DNA of 63,598 nucleotides, taken from contig CAVPQU010000004.1 in assembly GCA_963707665.1 (NCBI GenBank), positions 1 to 63,598 on the forward strand, read 5' to 3'. This stretch comes from DATJCV01 sp963707665. GTDB taxonomy: Bacteria > Pseudomonadota > Gammaproteobacteria > Burkholderiales > Burkholderiaceae_D. The notes below the pieces were generated by a model, which did not search any database, was not told the origin of the DNA, and worked only from the letters and a program-made list of their open reading frames with translations. The stretch's first letter is position 1; every line of letters starts with the position of its first letter. The position numbers were made by a program, and so were the translations under genes. This document shows, one piece after another, positions 32,374 to 42,528 of this stretch.

Positions 32374-33098
32374 CTAGCGCTTGCGAAACACCAGATCCCA
32401 CACCCCATGCCCGAGCCGCAGGCCGCGATTTTCGAACTTGGTCACCGGCCGGTAGCCGGGCCGTGGCGCATAGCCATCGGCACGTGTTGTGCAAGCGTCG
32501 GTTCCGCGCCCAGCACTTCCAGCATCTGCTCCGCGTATTCTTCCCAGTCGGTGGCGCAATGCAGATAGCCGCCCGGCGCGATGCCGCGACGCCAGCAAGG
32601 CCGACCAGCGGCGGCTGGATCAGGCGCCGCTTGTTGTGCCGCGCCTTGTGCCACGGATCGGGGAAAAACACGTGCACGCCGGCCAGCGAGGCCGGCGCAA
32701 TCATGTGCGTCAGCACCTCGACCGCATCGTGCTGGATCAGCCGCAGGTTGGACAGTCCCTGTTCGCCGATCTGCTTCAGCAGGCTGCCGACGCCCGGCGT
32801 ATGCACTTCGACGCCGATGAAATTTTTCTCCGGCATGCCGGCCGCAATCTGCGCGCTGGTCTCGCCCATGCCGAAGCCGATCTCAAGAATCGTCGGCGCT
32901 GCGCGTCCAAATGCCTGATCGAAATCGAGCGACGGTCTTGGCATAGGGAATGCAGAACTGCGGCCCCAGTGTTTCCAGCGCCCGCGCCTGCGCGGTCGAC
33001 AGGCGGCCGGCGCGCGTGACGAAGCTGCGAATGCGGTGCTCGGTCGGATCGTAAAACAGCGGCTTGCCGGCGGCGTTTTCGGGCGGGAGGTCGGGCAT
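32374..33098 (-). CDS. trmB: tRNA (guanine-N7-)-methyltransferase, frame broken three times
   Basis: About 241 residues. TrmB methylates G46 of tRNA. The SAM site is ILEIGFGMGETSAQIA and the diagnostic catalytic stretch is FFPDPWHKARHNKRR, followed by GGYLHCATDWEEYAEQM and the C-terminal VTKFENRGLRLGHGVWDL. Changes lie near 32927, 32588 and 32460. Start ATG 33098 opens MPDLPPEN; the family N-terminus is variable. The tRNA-Gly terminator ends just upstream of it. Confidence 0.92.
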
Positions 33099-33138
33099 GC
33101 TGTCAATCGCAATCGGAAAAATGAGGTGTAACACAAAC

Positions 33139-33163
33139 AAAAAAGCACCGGCTGATCCGGTGC
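33139..33163 (-). terminator. Rho-independent terminator of tRNA-Gly
   Basis: On the minus strand the perfect 7-base stem GCACCGG/CCGGTGC with loop ATCAG is followed by six T residues (33144-33139). It starts 12 bases after the 3' CCA of tRNA-Gly. Confidence 0.85.
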
Positions 33164-33174
33164 CTGGGCCAAGC

Positions 33175-33248
33175 TGGAGCGGGTGAAGGGAATCGAACCC
33201 TCGTCGTAAGCTTGGGAAGCTTCTGCTCTACCATTGAGCTACACCCGC
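33175..33248 (-). tRNA. tRNA-Gly, anticodon CCC
   Basis: A complete 74-base cloverleaf on the minus strand. The acceptor arm GCGGGTG pairs with CACCCGC, the D arm holds AGCTCAATGGTAGAGC, the anticodon stem-loop is AAGCTTCCCAAGCTT with loop TTCCCAA giving CCC, and the T arm has GGTTCGATTCCC. The CCA end is encoded. A degenerate copy of the 5' half lies at 40489-40528. Confidence 0.97.
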
Positions 33249-33393
33249 GACCAGTACGGATTATATCGGGTTACGCGGCGGAGAATTCCCGAGCTGGAAT
33301 TTGCTGGGGATACGACTGGCGTGGCTGGGGCGAGATATGTTTGCGGCAACCTGACGACGCTGCACGCCTGGCCGTTTTGACCCTGCCGCACAC

Positions 33394-33422
33394 CACACTG
33401 CCCCGCTCGTGGGGGCAGTGTG
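33394..33422. repeat. Perfect 11-base inverted repeat
   Basis: CACACTGCCCC (33394-33404) and GGGGCAGTGTG (33412-33422) pair perfectly around a 7-base loop. It sits between tRNA-Gly and the 3' end of the propeller gene. No T run follows on either strand, so it is not a standard rho-independent terminator, but it may stop or stabilise the propeller transcript. Confidence 0.6.
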
Positions 33423-33488
33423 ATGGCCTTCGGCGATCGGGGTGCGGCCAGCGCGAACGCCTTGCGATCCTGCTTCTGATGGCGCCGC

Positions 33489-34855
33489 TTACTGCCCCAC
33501 GATGGCCACGGACCAGGGGCTCGTTCCTGTGGCGATGCTGCCGCTGGCGGCCAGGGCGCCGGTGCCGGCATCGATCGTGTAGATCGACACAGTGTTGTCC
33601 ACATCGTTCGCGACATAGGCGAACTGGCCGCTGGGGTCGACGGCCACGGAGGTGGGGTTCGTTCCTGCGGCGATGCTGCCGCTGGCGGTCAAGGCGCCGG
33701 TGCCGGCATCGATCGTGTACATCGACACATCGTGACTCCCAAGGTTCGCCACATAGGCGAACCGGCCGCTGCGGTCGACGGCCACGGAGGTGGGGTTCGT
33801 TCCTGCGGCGATGCTGCCGCTGGCGGTCAGGGCGCCGGTGCCGGCGTTGATCGTGTACATCGACACAGTGTTGCTCCCATAGTTCGCCACATAGGCGAAC
33901 TGGCCGCTGGGGTCGACGGCCACGGAGATGGGGAGCGCTCCTGTAGCGATGCTGCCGCGGGCGGTCAGGGCGCCGGTGCCGGCGTTGATCGTGTACATCG
34001 ACACAGTGTTGCTCCCATTGTTCGCGACATAGGCGAACTGGCCGCTGGGGTCGACGGCCACGGACCAGGGGAGCGCTCCTGTGGCGATGCTGCCGCTGGC
34101 GGTCAGGGCGCCGGTGCCGGCGTTGATCGTGTACATCGACACAGTGTCGCCCCCAAAATTGGCCACATAGGCGAACTGGCCGCTGGGGTCGACGGCCACG
34201 GACCAGGGGATCGCTCCTGCGGCGATGCTGCCGCTGCCGTGGCGGTCAGGGCGCCGGTGCCGGCATTGATCGCGTACATCGACACAGTGTTGCTCCCAGA
34301 GTTCGCCACATAGGCGAACTGGCCGTTGGGGTCGACGGCCACGGACCAGGGGCCCGCTCCTGCGGCGACGGTGCCGCGGGCGGCCAGGGCGCCGGTGCCG
34401 GCATCGATGGTGTACATCGACACAGTGTTGCTCCCGACGTTCGCCACATAGGCGAAGCCCGGGGTTGGCGTCGCGCAGGCGATCGCCACCCCGGTCACGG
34501 TGGCGGATGCGGTGCCGCTGCCGCTGGTGACGGTACAGGTCTGCTGCGGAACGCGCGGCCGGGTCTTGACGGTGACGGCATAGGTCAGCCCACTGGTGAC
34601 CGGCGTCGTGAAGGTGAAGCTGCCGTTGGCGGCGATGGCGAGATCGTCGCCGGCATTGTTTTGCAACACCAGGCCGCTGCCGCTCAGGCCGCTGACGGTG
34701 CCGCCGATGGTATAGGTAGCCGGTGTAGCGGGCGCAGTGCTATTGCCGCCACCACCACAAGAGACCAGCGCGGTCAGCAGGACGGCGCTGGTGAACTGGG
34801 CCAAACCGGAACGGGCGCGGGAAAACAGGCGACGACGGGAAAATAGCGGCTGCAT
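33489..34855 (-). CDS. YVTN-type beta-propeller lipoprotein with tandem 129-base repeats, one 5-base frame change
   Basis: About 454 residues joined. The lipoprotein signal ends LVSCGGGG. An Ig-like region follows (YTIGGTVSGLSGSGLVLQNN, QTCTVTSGSGTASATVTG), then seven near-identical 43-residue repeats of the form GQFAYVANxGSNTVSMYTI plus DAGTGALTASGSIAAGTNP plus SVAVDPS, one per blade, so a seven-bladed propeller is expected. Repeat DNA is almost identical, with 129-base spacing. Between repeats 2 and 3, near 34235, five extra bases (GCTGCCGCTGCCGTGGCGG against consensus GCTGCCGCTGGCGG) shift the frame. It is probably exported and outer-membrane anchored; the ligand is unknown. I chose ATG 34855 for the signal peptide. 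Confidence 0.85.
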
Positions 34856-35459
34856 GTAATGGCTCCTGAATGGATGGATACCGCAAGACCGACAGAGGAC
34901 CGTCGATGATAATGATTTCTTTTTGGCAACGCAAGCGCTCGACTGGAACACAGGCTTGACGTTCGCCACGGACCGCCTTCGTGCAAGCGACAAGGTGGTG
35001 GGACGCAAGGCGCCACGGATGAAAGCAAGCCTGCTGGTCATCATCGACGTAGCGGGGGATGATGTCGAACGAAGCAAAGAAGGACAATGGCTTGCCGCCA
35101 TTGGCGAGATGCGCCGGGCGGCGGCGTCGAGGGATAGGAATGAACGTTTCTATCCCTGCTCCCCATGCTGTAAACGGCAAGTCGACAAGAGCGGGATGTT
35201 CGGTGGGGAAGTGACAGGACCAATATGTCAAACGGTCATGCTCCCCGAACGAGCCACACTCAAACGTTATCCTGGAGATTCGACGTTCGGAACCTGTTTC
35301 AGCGTGCGGATAATCGATCGAATCCGGCAACCGGACAACCGATAAAATTTCCTTGTGAATCGTGTGGCTTGATCCTGAACAGGAAGGGTAGCGGTCGAGC
35401 CGTTCCTGATACCGGCTTGTCTCACCCGCGACAGGCGAATTTTATGCAAGTTTGGCAGG
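34856..35459. other. Intergenic, no gene recognised
   Basis: The region upstream of the propeller gene has short open frames on both strands, but none shows a protein-like pattern or a ribosome site. GC content is lower than in the flanking operons. Confidence 0.5.
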
Positions 35460-35831
35460 GTGCGGCAAACGTATCGGAAATTCCATCCTGACAGCAGCGG
35501 GAGCAGGCTGACGGCCTTGATTGGTCAAGCTGTCAAAATCGTCGCGGCGCTGACCGAGCAAGCGATCAATGCTCTTCAGGTTCGAGTCCAGGGCGGGGAC
35601 GAAAAATACAAGACAGAACGCGACGGACTGTTTGGGGAAAAAAGTGTCGCACATATTTATGTAATAAGTGCTATCTCGGTAGGGATCTCGCCGGCACTTG
35701 GTGTCGCCGCGCCGGTTATATCGCCACTCGTCGCATTAACTCTAGCAAGTATTGGAAAAGTCGCAATCAATGCATGGTGTGCGCTCGATGACACCGGGTC
35801 GGCATCATTGCAGACGCAAGCCGGGACCTGA
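35460..35831 (+). CDS. Possible small protein or gene remnant, unknown
   Basis: A 123-residue frame I do not recognise. Residues 20-60 are amphipathic and helical-looking (GQAVKIVAALTEQAINALQV), and residues 65-105 are hydrophobic with Pro and Gly (VISAISVGISPALGVAAPVI), resembling a membrane or buried helical pair. There is no clear ribosome site. It ends 19 bases before the convergent hydrolase gene. It may be the C-terminal fragment of a decayed gene. Confidence 0.3.
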   Translation: MRQTYRKFHPDSSGSRLTALIGQAVKIVAALTEQAINALQVRVQGGDEKYKTERDGLFGEKSVAHIYVISAISVGISPALGVAAPVISPLVALTLASIGKVAINAWCALDDTGSASLQTQAGT

Positions 35832-35850
35832 AAGACAAGGTCCATCACCG

Positions 35851-36783
35851 TCAGGACTGTGCTTCATTAACGCCGATGTCGTCCCGCTTCCGGCCAAACA
35901 GCTCCGCAAATGCGCTGCGATAGTCGTCTTGGCCTACACGCATGCTGTTGTTGTGCGTAGCGCCAGGCACCACCAGCAGCTTCTTCCGGCCCGGTGCTGC
36001 CGCATACAGTTTTTCAGACAGACGCGAAGGAACATAGCGGTCGTCGGAGCCATGCACAATCAGTACCGGCACGTCGACGCGTCGGATCTTGTCGGCCGAG
36101 TCGAACTTCTGTGACATCAGCAACTGCACCGGCAGCCATGAATAGGTAAAGGTGCGGGCAATATCGGACAGCGACGAGAACGAGGATTCGACGATCAAGC
36201 CGCCGGCTGCCGGCTCTTTGCCCGATTGCGCCAGATTCGCAGCCAGATCAACCGCCACCGCGCCACCCAAGGAATGGCCGTAGATGAAGCGCTTCTCGGC
36301 ATCAGGCTGCAAGCGAGCGAGATGGTCCCACGCCACGCGCGCATCTTCGTACGCCGTCTGTTCCGTCGGATAATCGCCATCGCTTTTGCCAAAGCCCCGG
36401 TAATCGACGGCCAGCACGGAAAAGCCGAAGTCGCGCAGTTGCTCGATGCGAAACAGATGTCCGGTCAGATTCCAAGCTGCACCATGCAGATAAAGCAGCG
36501 ACGGCGCATCCTTGCTGTGTGCGGGCCACCACCAGGTGTGGATCTGTTGGGTCTGACCGTCGGCGACGACCGGCAGGTTGGATTCAACCAGCCCGTCCGG
36601 TAATCCGCTATACCAGCCAGCAGTGCCGGGCTCTACACGGAACGTCAGCTCGCGTTCCTTTTGCACGAGCTGTCCGCAACCGGCAGCGGCGATAATGGAT
36701 ATCAGGGTGGACGAAATGACAAGCGTGCGAATACGTCCGCGCACGAGTTGAGCGAGCGCGGAAAAGAGGGACTTCAAGGGCAT
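35851..36783 (-). CDS. Alpha/beta hydrolase, membrane-anchored or lipoprotein
   Basis: A 310-residue serine hydrolase of the YfhR/BEM46-like group. The N-terminus is hydrophobic and ends SIIAAAGCGQL, a plausible lipobox. HGAAWNLTGH gives the oxyanion region, VDYRGFGKSDGDYPTEQTAY is typical of this group, and the nucleophile elbow is GHSLGG (Ser about 171). The acid lies in VHGSDDRYVP and the histidine in VPGATHNN. The frame is intact. The substrate is unknown; it stands alone between low-coding regions. Confidence 0.88.
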   Translation of the reverse strand: MPLKSLFSALAQLVRGRIRTLVISSTLISIIAAAGCGQLVQKERELTFRVEPGTAGWYSGLPDGLVESNLPVVADGQTQQIHTWWWPAHSKDAPSLLYLHGAAWNLTGHLFRIEQLRDFGFSVLAVDYRGFGKSDGDYPTEQTAYEDARVAWDHLARLQPDAEKRFIYGHSLGGAVAVDLAANLAQSGKEPAAGGLIVESSFSSLSDIARTFTYSWLPVQLLMSQKFDSADKIRRVDVPVLIVHGSDDRYVPSRLSEKLYAAAPGRKKLLVVPGATHNNSMRVGQDDYRSAFAELFGRKRDDIGVNEAQS

Positions 36784-37752
36784 TGTTTAGTTAAGTGTTA
36801 TGGCGGGTTGAGAATAAACTTGGATGCGGCTTTTCGGAAAACGTTCTTTCAGGCAGCAACATCAATCAGGTCAGCGGTATCACGTCGAGCTTAGCGTCGC
36901 CTTGCGTGTTTCTTTATTTCAGCGTCGTCTAGAGCACCCAGCCGTTGACAAGGAGATCTGGCATTCCCGGTCGTTTGCGTCCGAACGGCAGAAAAGCAGT
37001 CTGGAATTCTAAGGTTCCGTTCTGCGGCCCTGAAAAAGAGGCTGGCTACGTCTACGATTCCGCCACGGCGCCCGAGATCCGTCAACTTTCTATTAGAGTC
37101 GTCTCTGGTGCTTGTTTGCCAAAAGCGGAAAAGAGAGAACAAAAGTGATTGAGAGATTTTCCGGGGAAGCGGACAAACGCTTGCGAATTGAAGCGTTCGT
37201 TGGCCAGAAGCTGGTCGGCGGCGACAGAGGTCTGGCCGCGGAGCTGGCCTTGTGCCTCTAACGACTCGATATGCGTTTGGCAAGCCAAATTGTTGTGGGA
37301 CTAGAATCGGATGAAGTATTTCCGGAAATTATTCGCACTAGCGGCTCGATTTGACAGTGCGACCTATATAAAATGACATCACCCAGTTCGCTGTTTTTTC
37401 CCGTTGGGGAGCCGGCCTAGACTCGAACGTGCAGAATATTCATCATCGCGCTCCGTTGAGGCTACGATGATTTCAACGTCGCGTATTGGTCGAAGTCTAT
37501 CCTCTACAAAGGTACACCAAAGCGTGCTCCGTCTTCCGAGTCGCTCAGATGACTGCACACCATTGTCTTCAGTGTTGCGGTCACACGAGCCCATCGTGAG
37601 CGCCGTTCGGGTCGATCGTCAATAAATCCTAGTTGCCGCTGCACCATCGTTCGCCGCGCTGCTTGCATTCACCGTGCGGAATAGCGCGCCTGCTGTAGGA
37701 AGATGGACGGTGGCATGGCCGCTAAAACAGACACGTCCCGTCGGCGCTTACC
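36784..37752. other. Intergenic, no gene recognised
   Basis: 969 bases of lower-GC sequence between a hydrolase and a GGDEF-EAL gene, both minus strand. Short open frames on both strands have no recognisable motif. It may hold decayed genes. Confidence 0.5.
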
Positions 37753-40311
37753 TCAAGCCAGACCACCGGCCCTCAACACTCTGTCCATGTCGTCAGCCGA
37801 TAACGGGTGGGCGAATAAATAACCTTGTCCGTAGTCGCACCCGACCTCCGCCAGCAAGTCGCGCTGGTCGCGTGTTTCAATCCCTTCTGCAATCACCTGG
37901 ATGCCCAGTTTGTGCGCCAGCACGATGATCGCTTCGCACATCGCCAGATCGTCGGAATCGGCGCTCAGTTTGCGCACGAAGGTCTGGTCGATCTTCAGAT
38001 AGTCGACATGGAATTTCCTCAGATAAGACAGCGCCGAGTAGCCGGTGCCGAAATCGTCGATCGACAATTGAATGCCGGTATCGCGGAACAACTGCAACTT
38101 TTCAGTGACGATGTCGCTGGTTTCCAGCAGCAGGCCTTCGGTAATTTCGACAATCACTTCTGCGTCCATGCGTTCCGGCGCCGGGGTGCCAATGCGGCGC
38201 TGGTCGAACCATGCGCCGCTGCGGATGCCAGGATTTCGCAACTGCACCGGGGACATGTTGACGCTGACCTTGAATTGCGGATCAATGCTTGTGCGCCAGT
38301 ATTTCGCCTGCTGGAGCGACTGGTGATACACCCATTCGCCAATCGCCATGATCATCCCGGTTTGCTCGGCGACCGGGATGAATTCGGTCGGGCTAACCAG
38401 GCCGCGCACCGGATGCCGCCAGCGGATCAGCGCTTCGGCCTTGTGGATGGCGCCGGTCGCCAGCTCGACGATAGGCTGGTACATCACTTCAAACTGATGG
38501 TCTGCCAGCGCGTCGCGCAAATCGTTGATCATCCGCATCCGGGCCAGGGCCGCGTGCTGCATCCGATGCGTAAAGTAATGGAACTGGTTGCGGCCCTGAT
38601 TTTTCGCTGCATACATCGCCTGGTCGGCATTCTTGAGCAGGGTGTCGGCATCGGTGGCGTCCTCTGGAAACAGGGTGATGCCAATGCTGCCCGAGACATG
38701 GATTCTGTTTTGCGCCACTTGGAACGGTTCGGCCAGCGTTTGCACGATGTCGCGCGCCGCGCGCTCAACGATGTCGGTGTCTTCCAGTTCTCCCAGGATC
38801 ACCGTGAATTCATCGCCGCCAAAGCGCGCTACCGTGTCGATCCGCCGCACGCAGGCGGACAGGCGGGCAGCCGCCTCTTTGAGCAAGATGTCGCCGATGT
38901 CGTGGCCCAGCGTATCGTTGACTTCCTTGAACTGGTCGAGGTCGATGAACATCAGCGCCAGGCGCTGGCCGGCGCGCGCCGCTTTTTGTATTTCATGCTC
39001 CAGCCGGTCGCGGAACATGCTGCGGTTGGGCAGGCCGGTCAGGGCATCGAAGTTGGCTTGCTGCCAGATCATTTCCTTCGCCCGTTTCTGGTCGGTGATG
39101 CGGGAAAACATGCAAACGTGCAACTTATCGACGCCATGCTTATCGTAAATGGTGTCGATCCGCAACCATTCCTGAGATAGCTCGCCATTCTTGTGCCGGG
39201 TCCAGATCGAGCCGGCCCAGTAACCGATTTTTCCCAGAGATTGCTGTATTTCATCCGGAAAAAAATGGCTGTCGTGATCAGGCTTGAGCACGTCTGCGTA
39301 CCGGCCGACCACTTCCGTTTCGGCATACCCAGTCAATTGCATGAAAGCCGGATTGATGGCGGCGATCCGGCCGTCAATATTTACCACCATGATCGCCTCG
39401 CCAATGGCTTGGTAGACCATGGCCGATAAGCGCAACGCCTGCTCGGTCTTTTTTTGTTCGGTCATGTCGGTCGAAATGCCGATAATGCCGATCAACTGAT
39501 TGTCTTCGTCGCGCAACGGTGAATCCGTCACGTGGACGGGTATGATCCGACCGCTGCGATGCCGCACCATGAATTCGCCCGACCAACTCTCGCCCGCTTT
39601 CAGCCGGGACAGAATCTGCAGCGCCTTCCCCTGAGTCGACTGAGCAGGGGTGATGTCGACAATATTGCGCCTCAGCACTTCGTTCGCTGACCAGCCATAG
39701 AGCTGCTCGGCGAACGGGTTCCAATAGATGATGTCGCCATGCAGATCGGTGGCGATGACCGCCTGTTCGACGGATGCCAGCAAACGGGCCTGCAGCCGGA
39801 TCTGGCGTTCCGCGAGTTTGTGCGCGCCAATGTTCTCGTGTTCGATCACGATGTGTAGCGGGCCTTCAGCGTGTGAGCGGGTGGCCTTGAGCTTGTACCA
39901 GCGCTGCTCTGTCGGCGCATGACAGGTGTACTCCATCGTTGCCATATTGGATTTTCCGGAGATAACTTCCCTGATCAGCGTCGCAGCCGTGGCCGCATCG
40001 CTATCGCCGCCAGCAGCCGAGCGGTCACATACCTCCAGATAATTTGCCCCTTCAGACACCACGCTCGGATCGGCCCCGTTCGAACGCGCAAACTCCCGCC
40101 AAGCTGCATTGACAGCGAGTATCGAACCGGCTTCGTCAATCACGGCAATGTGTTCGACGAGCACGTCTATTGTTAGCTGGGTCAGCCTGTTTGGCACTTC
40201 GGGCCGCTCCGGTTTTATTTTGATCGTTGCTTTCGCAAATGCTTGGCAAAAAGCATCTGTACTGAGAGTTATTTTGCGCTGATCAAGCCGGCCCCGCATG
40301 ACGAGTCGCAA
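37753..40311 (-). CDS. PAS-PAS-PAS-GGDEF-EAL cyclic-di-GMP protein
   Basis: An 852-residue cytoplasmic signalling protein with no membrane segments. Three PAS domains lie at about 50-160, 170-290 and 295-410 (VIDEAGSILAVNAAWREFA, VIATDLHGDIIYWNPFAEQL, MVVNIDGRIAAINPAFMQL). The GGDEF domain has an intact RFGGDEF (about 497-501) and an RRID inhibitory site five residues upstream. The EAL domain has intact AEALIRW (about 624), SVNMSPVQL, DDFGTGYS, YLKIDQTF and EGIE, so all metal and catalytic residues are there. It could both make and break cyclic-di-GMP; the net activity cannot be told. The first few residues of the start are uncertain. Confidence 0.94.
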   Translation of the reverse strand: MRLVMRGRLDQRKITLSTDAFCQAFAKATIKIKPERPEVPNRLTQLTIDVLVEHIAVIDEAGSILAVNAAWREFARSNGADPSVVSEGANYLEVCDRSAAGGDSDAATAATLIREVISGKSNMATMEYTCHAPTEQRWYKLKATRSHAEGPLHIVIEHENIGAHKLAERQIRLQARLLASVEQAVIATDLHGDIIYWNPFAEQLYGWSANEVLRRNIVDITPAQSTQGKALQILSRLKAGESWSGEFMVRHRSGRIIPVHVTDSPLRDEDNQLIGIIGISTDMTEQKKTEQALRLSAMVYQAIGEAIMVVNIDGRIAAINPAFMQLTGYAETEVVGRYADVLKPDHDSHFFPDEIQQSLGKIGYWAGSIWTRHKNGELSQEWLRIDTIYDKHGVDKLHVCMFSRITDQKRAKEMIWQQANFDALTGLPNRSMFRDRLEHEIQKAARAGQRLALMFIDLDQFKEVNDTLGHDIGDILLKEAAARLSACVRRIDTVARFGGDEFTVILGELEDTDIVERAARDIVQTLAEPFQVAQNRIHVSGSIGITLFPEDATDADTLLKNADQAMYAAKNQGRNQFHYFTHRMQHAALARMRMINDLRDALADHQFEVMYQPIVELATGAIHKAEALIRWRHPVRGLVSPTEFIPVAEQTGMIMAIGEWVYHQSLQQAKYWRTSIDPQFKVSVNMSPVQLRNPGIRSGAWFDQRRIGTPAPERMDAEVIVEITEGLLLETSDIVTEKLQLFRDTGIQLSIDDFGTGYSALSYLRKFHVDYLKIDQTFVRKLSADSDDLAMCEAIIVLAHKLGIQVIAEGIETRDQRDLLAEVGCDYGQGYLFAHPLSADDMDRVLRAGGLA

Positions 40312-40838
40312 GCGAACGCCTCTCTGATCGGGGGCACGCCGCGCCGCACAGGAGTCGCGTCAGTCGCAATGCTATTCGTCAGATGGGTCAGTCGATGCTT
40401 TTGACGGTGCATATGGGAAGCTGCCGCTGCACCGCGAATTGCTTGAGTAACTGTCTTAAGATTCAGTGGAGATTTGACATGCGGCGCGGCTTGGGAAGTT
40501 TCTGCTCTGTCATTGAGCGACACCGCGCCAGGCGCTTTTACGTGGGTTTGGGCCAGGCTTGCAAAATCCAGCGGCTTTCCATGGCCCGACATGCGATGCC
40601 GGAATCCCGTCAAAAGCAGGAGAGCTTGTCACGGCAACGCTTCGATTTTATGTCGAATATTCTCGAGCAGAACCGCGCCGGTTGACTATATAGGACGAGT
40701 GCTGCGTCGTCGGCACACGTGCATATGAGGTCGGCAGATGGTCTGTCGGAGCGCCGTAGAGAGGGCTTCTTTCTTCAACAGGTGGAGGCGTTCCTTCCGG
40801 TGCCCACAGGCATCTCGGTTGGCGGTTTCCGATTTCCC
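40312..40838. other. Intergenic region holding the tRNA remnant, no gene
   Basis: 527 bases between the acyl-CoA ligase and the GGDEF-EAL gene. Apart from the tRNA-Gly remnant I see no gene. The ligase's original frame runs on into this region to 40648 only because of its frame change. Confidence 0.5.
40489..40528 (-). pseudogene. Degenerate tRNA-Gly fragment (5' half and anticodon loop)
   Basis: The plus-strand stretch starting GCTTGGGAAGTTTCTGCTCT matches the tRNA-Gly(CCC) gene at 33210-33245 in the same orientation, about 32 of 36 positions. It covers the anticodon loop (TTCCCAA), D arm and part of the 5' acceptor. The 3' half beyond it is not recognisably conserved. Confidence 0.65.
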
Positions 40839-42477
40839 CTACTCCAGATTCCTGGCTCGCTCGCGCAAGGCGAATTTCTGGATCTTGCCCGTCGCGGTTT
40901 TCGGCAACAGCCCGAAAATCACGGTGCGCGGAATCTTGAAGCCGGCCAGCCGTTGGCGGCAGAAAGCGATGATGCTCATCGGCGCTGGTTTGTTGGCCTT
41001 CCTTGAGCGTGACGAAGGCGCACGGGGTTTCGCCCCATTTCGGATCAGGCCGGGCCACGACTGCCGCTTCCAGCACCGCCGGATGCGCGTACAGGGCATC
41101 CTCGACCTCGACCGTGGAGATGTTCTCGCCGCCGGAAATCACGATGTCCTTGGCGCGATCCTTGACCTGGATGTAGCCATCGGGATGCACCACGCCCAAG
41201 TCCCCGCTGTGAAACCAGCCGCCGGCGAAGGCTTCCGCCGTCGCCGCGGGATTGCGCAGATACCCTTTCATCACGGTATTGCCGCGCATCATGATTTCGC
41301 CCATGGTGCTGCCGTCGGCCGGCACCGGCTCCAGCGTCGCCGGATCGAGCACGCGCACCTGTTCCATATTGTGCTTGCGCACGCCGATGCGGGACTTGAG
41401 AGCAGCGCGTTCGGCTATCGGCAAGGCATCCCATTCCTCGTGCCAGGCGCAGCTCACCGACGGGCCGTAGGTCTCGGTCAGGCCGTAGAGATGGGTGACG
41501 CTTATCCCCAGCGTTTCCATGGCGGCGATGATGGCAGCGGGCGGCGGTGCGCCGCCGGTCTGCACTTCGACCGGATGCGATATCGCGACCTGCACTTCCG
41601 GCGGCGCGTTGGCGAGCATGTTCAGGATCACCGGTGCGGCGCAGAAGTAATCGACGCGATGCGCGGCGATCGCCTCGAAAATGGCTGCGGCTTCTACGCG
41701 CCGCAGACAGACATTGGTACCGGCCAGCACCGCCATGGTCCAGGGGAAACACCAGCCGTTGCAATGGAACATCGGCAGCGTCCACAGATAGACCGCATGC
41801 TGGCGCATGTTCGAGGCGAGGACGTTGCCGACCGCATTCAGGTAAGCGCCGCGATGGTGGTAGACGACGCCCTTGGGATTGCCGGTGGTGCCCGAGGTGT
41901 AGTTGAGGCACAGCGATTGCCATTCGTCTTCTGGCCAGTCGTAGGGCTCGTCGGCGCTGCCGCCGGCCAGGAAGGCTTCATATTCGCAGTCGCCGAGACA
42001 CTCGCCGGGGCCGGTGTAGACCGGGTCGTCGATATCGATCACGCGCAGCGGGCGCTCGAGTTTAGCTAGCACCTTTTCCACGGTGGCGGAGTATTCGCGG
42101 TCTGCAAACAAGATTGCGGCGCCGCTGTGCTCGAGGATGAAGGCAAGCGTGTCGGCGTCGAGCCGGGTATTGAGCGCATTCAATATGGCGCCGGCCATCG
42201 GCACGCCGAAGTGCGCTTCATATAGTGCCGGAATATTCGGCGCCAGCACAGCGACGGTGTCGCCGCGCCGCACTCCGGCGCGCTTCAGGGCCGAGGCCAG
42301 GCGGCGGCAGCGCAGATAGGTCTGGCGCCAGGTGTGGCGCTGGGCGCCGTGAATGACGGCCAGTCGGTCTGGATAGACGGCGGCGGCGCGTTCGATGAAG
42401 TTCAGCGGCGACAGCGCCACATGATTGGCGGCATTCGGTTCGAGGCCGGCCTCCTGGCGGATGGGCGAAGTAGTCAT
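40839..42477 (-). CDS. AMP-forming acyl-CoA ligase, one frame change near its end
   Basis: About 546 residues, an ANL-superfamily fatty acyl-CoA synthetase of the AlkK/LvaE size class. The AMP-binding loop is YTSGTTGNPKGVVYHHRG, followed by YGLTETYGPS, a hinge region with YIQVKDRAKDIVISGGENIS and the catalytic C-terminal lysine in KTATGKIQKF. An extra base near 40975 shifts the frame in the last 45 residues (after SADE); the corrected end is ALRERARNLE. It is the last gene of the minus-strand catabolic run and would activate the acid substrate with CoA. Confidence 0.92.
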
Positions 42478-42528
42478 GGTGTCTGCGCGAAGAGAGAACG
42501 GAGGGTTTGGCGGTGGTTCAGCAGCGGT

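Noticed and set aside
33540..34450. Regular 129-base repeats as a CRISPR array
   Set aside because: The repeats are coding, in frame, with no unique spacers, and encode YVTN propeller blades.
36891..37625. Small open frames between the hydrolase and the GGDEF-EAL gene
   Set aside because: They overlap on both strands, lack ribosome sites and show no recognisable motif.
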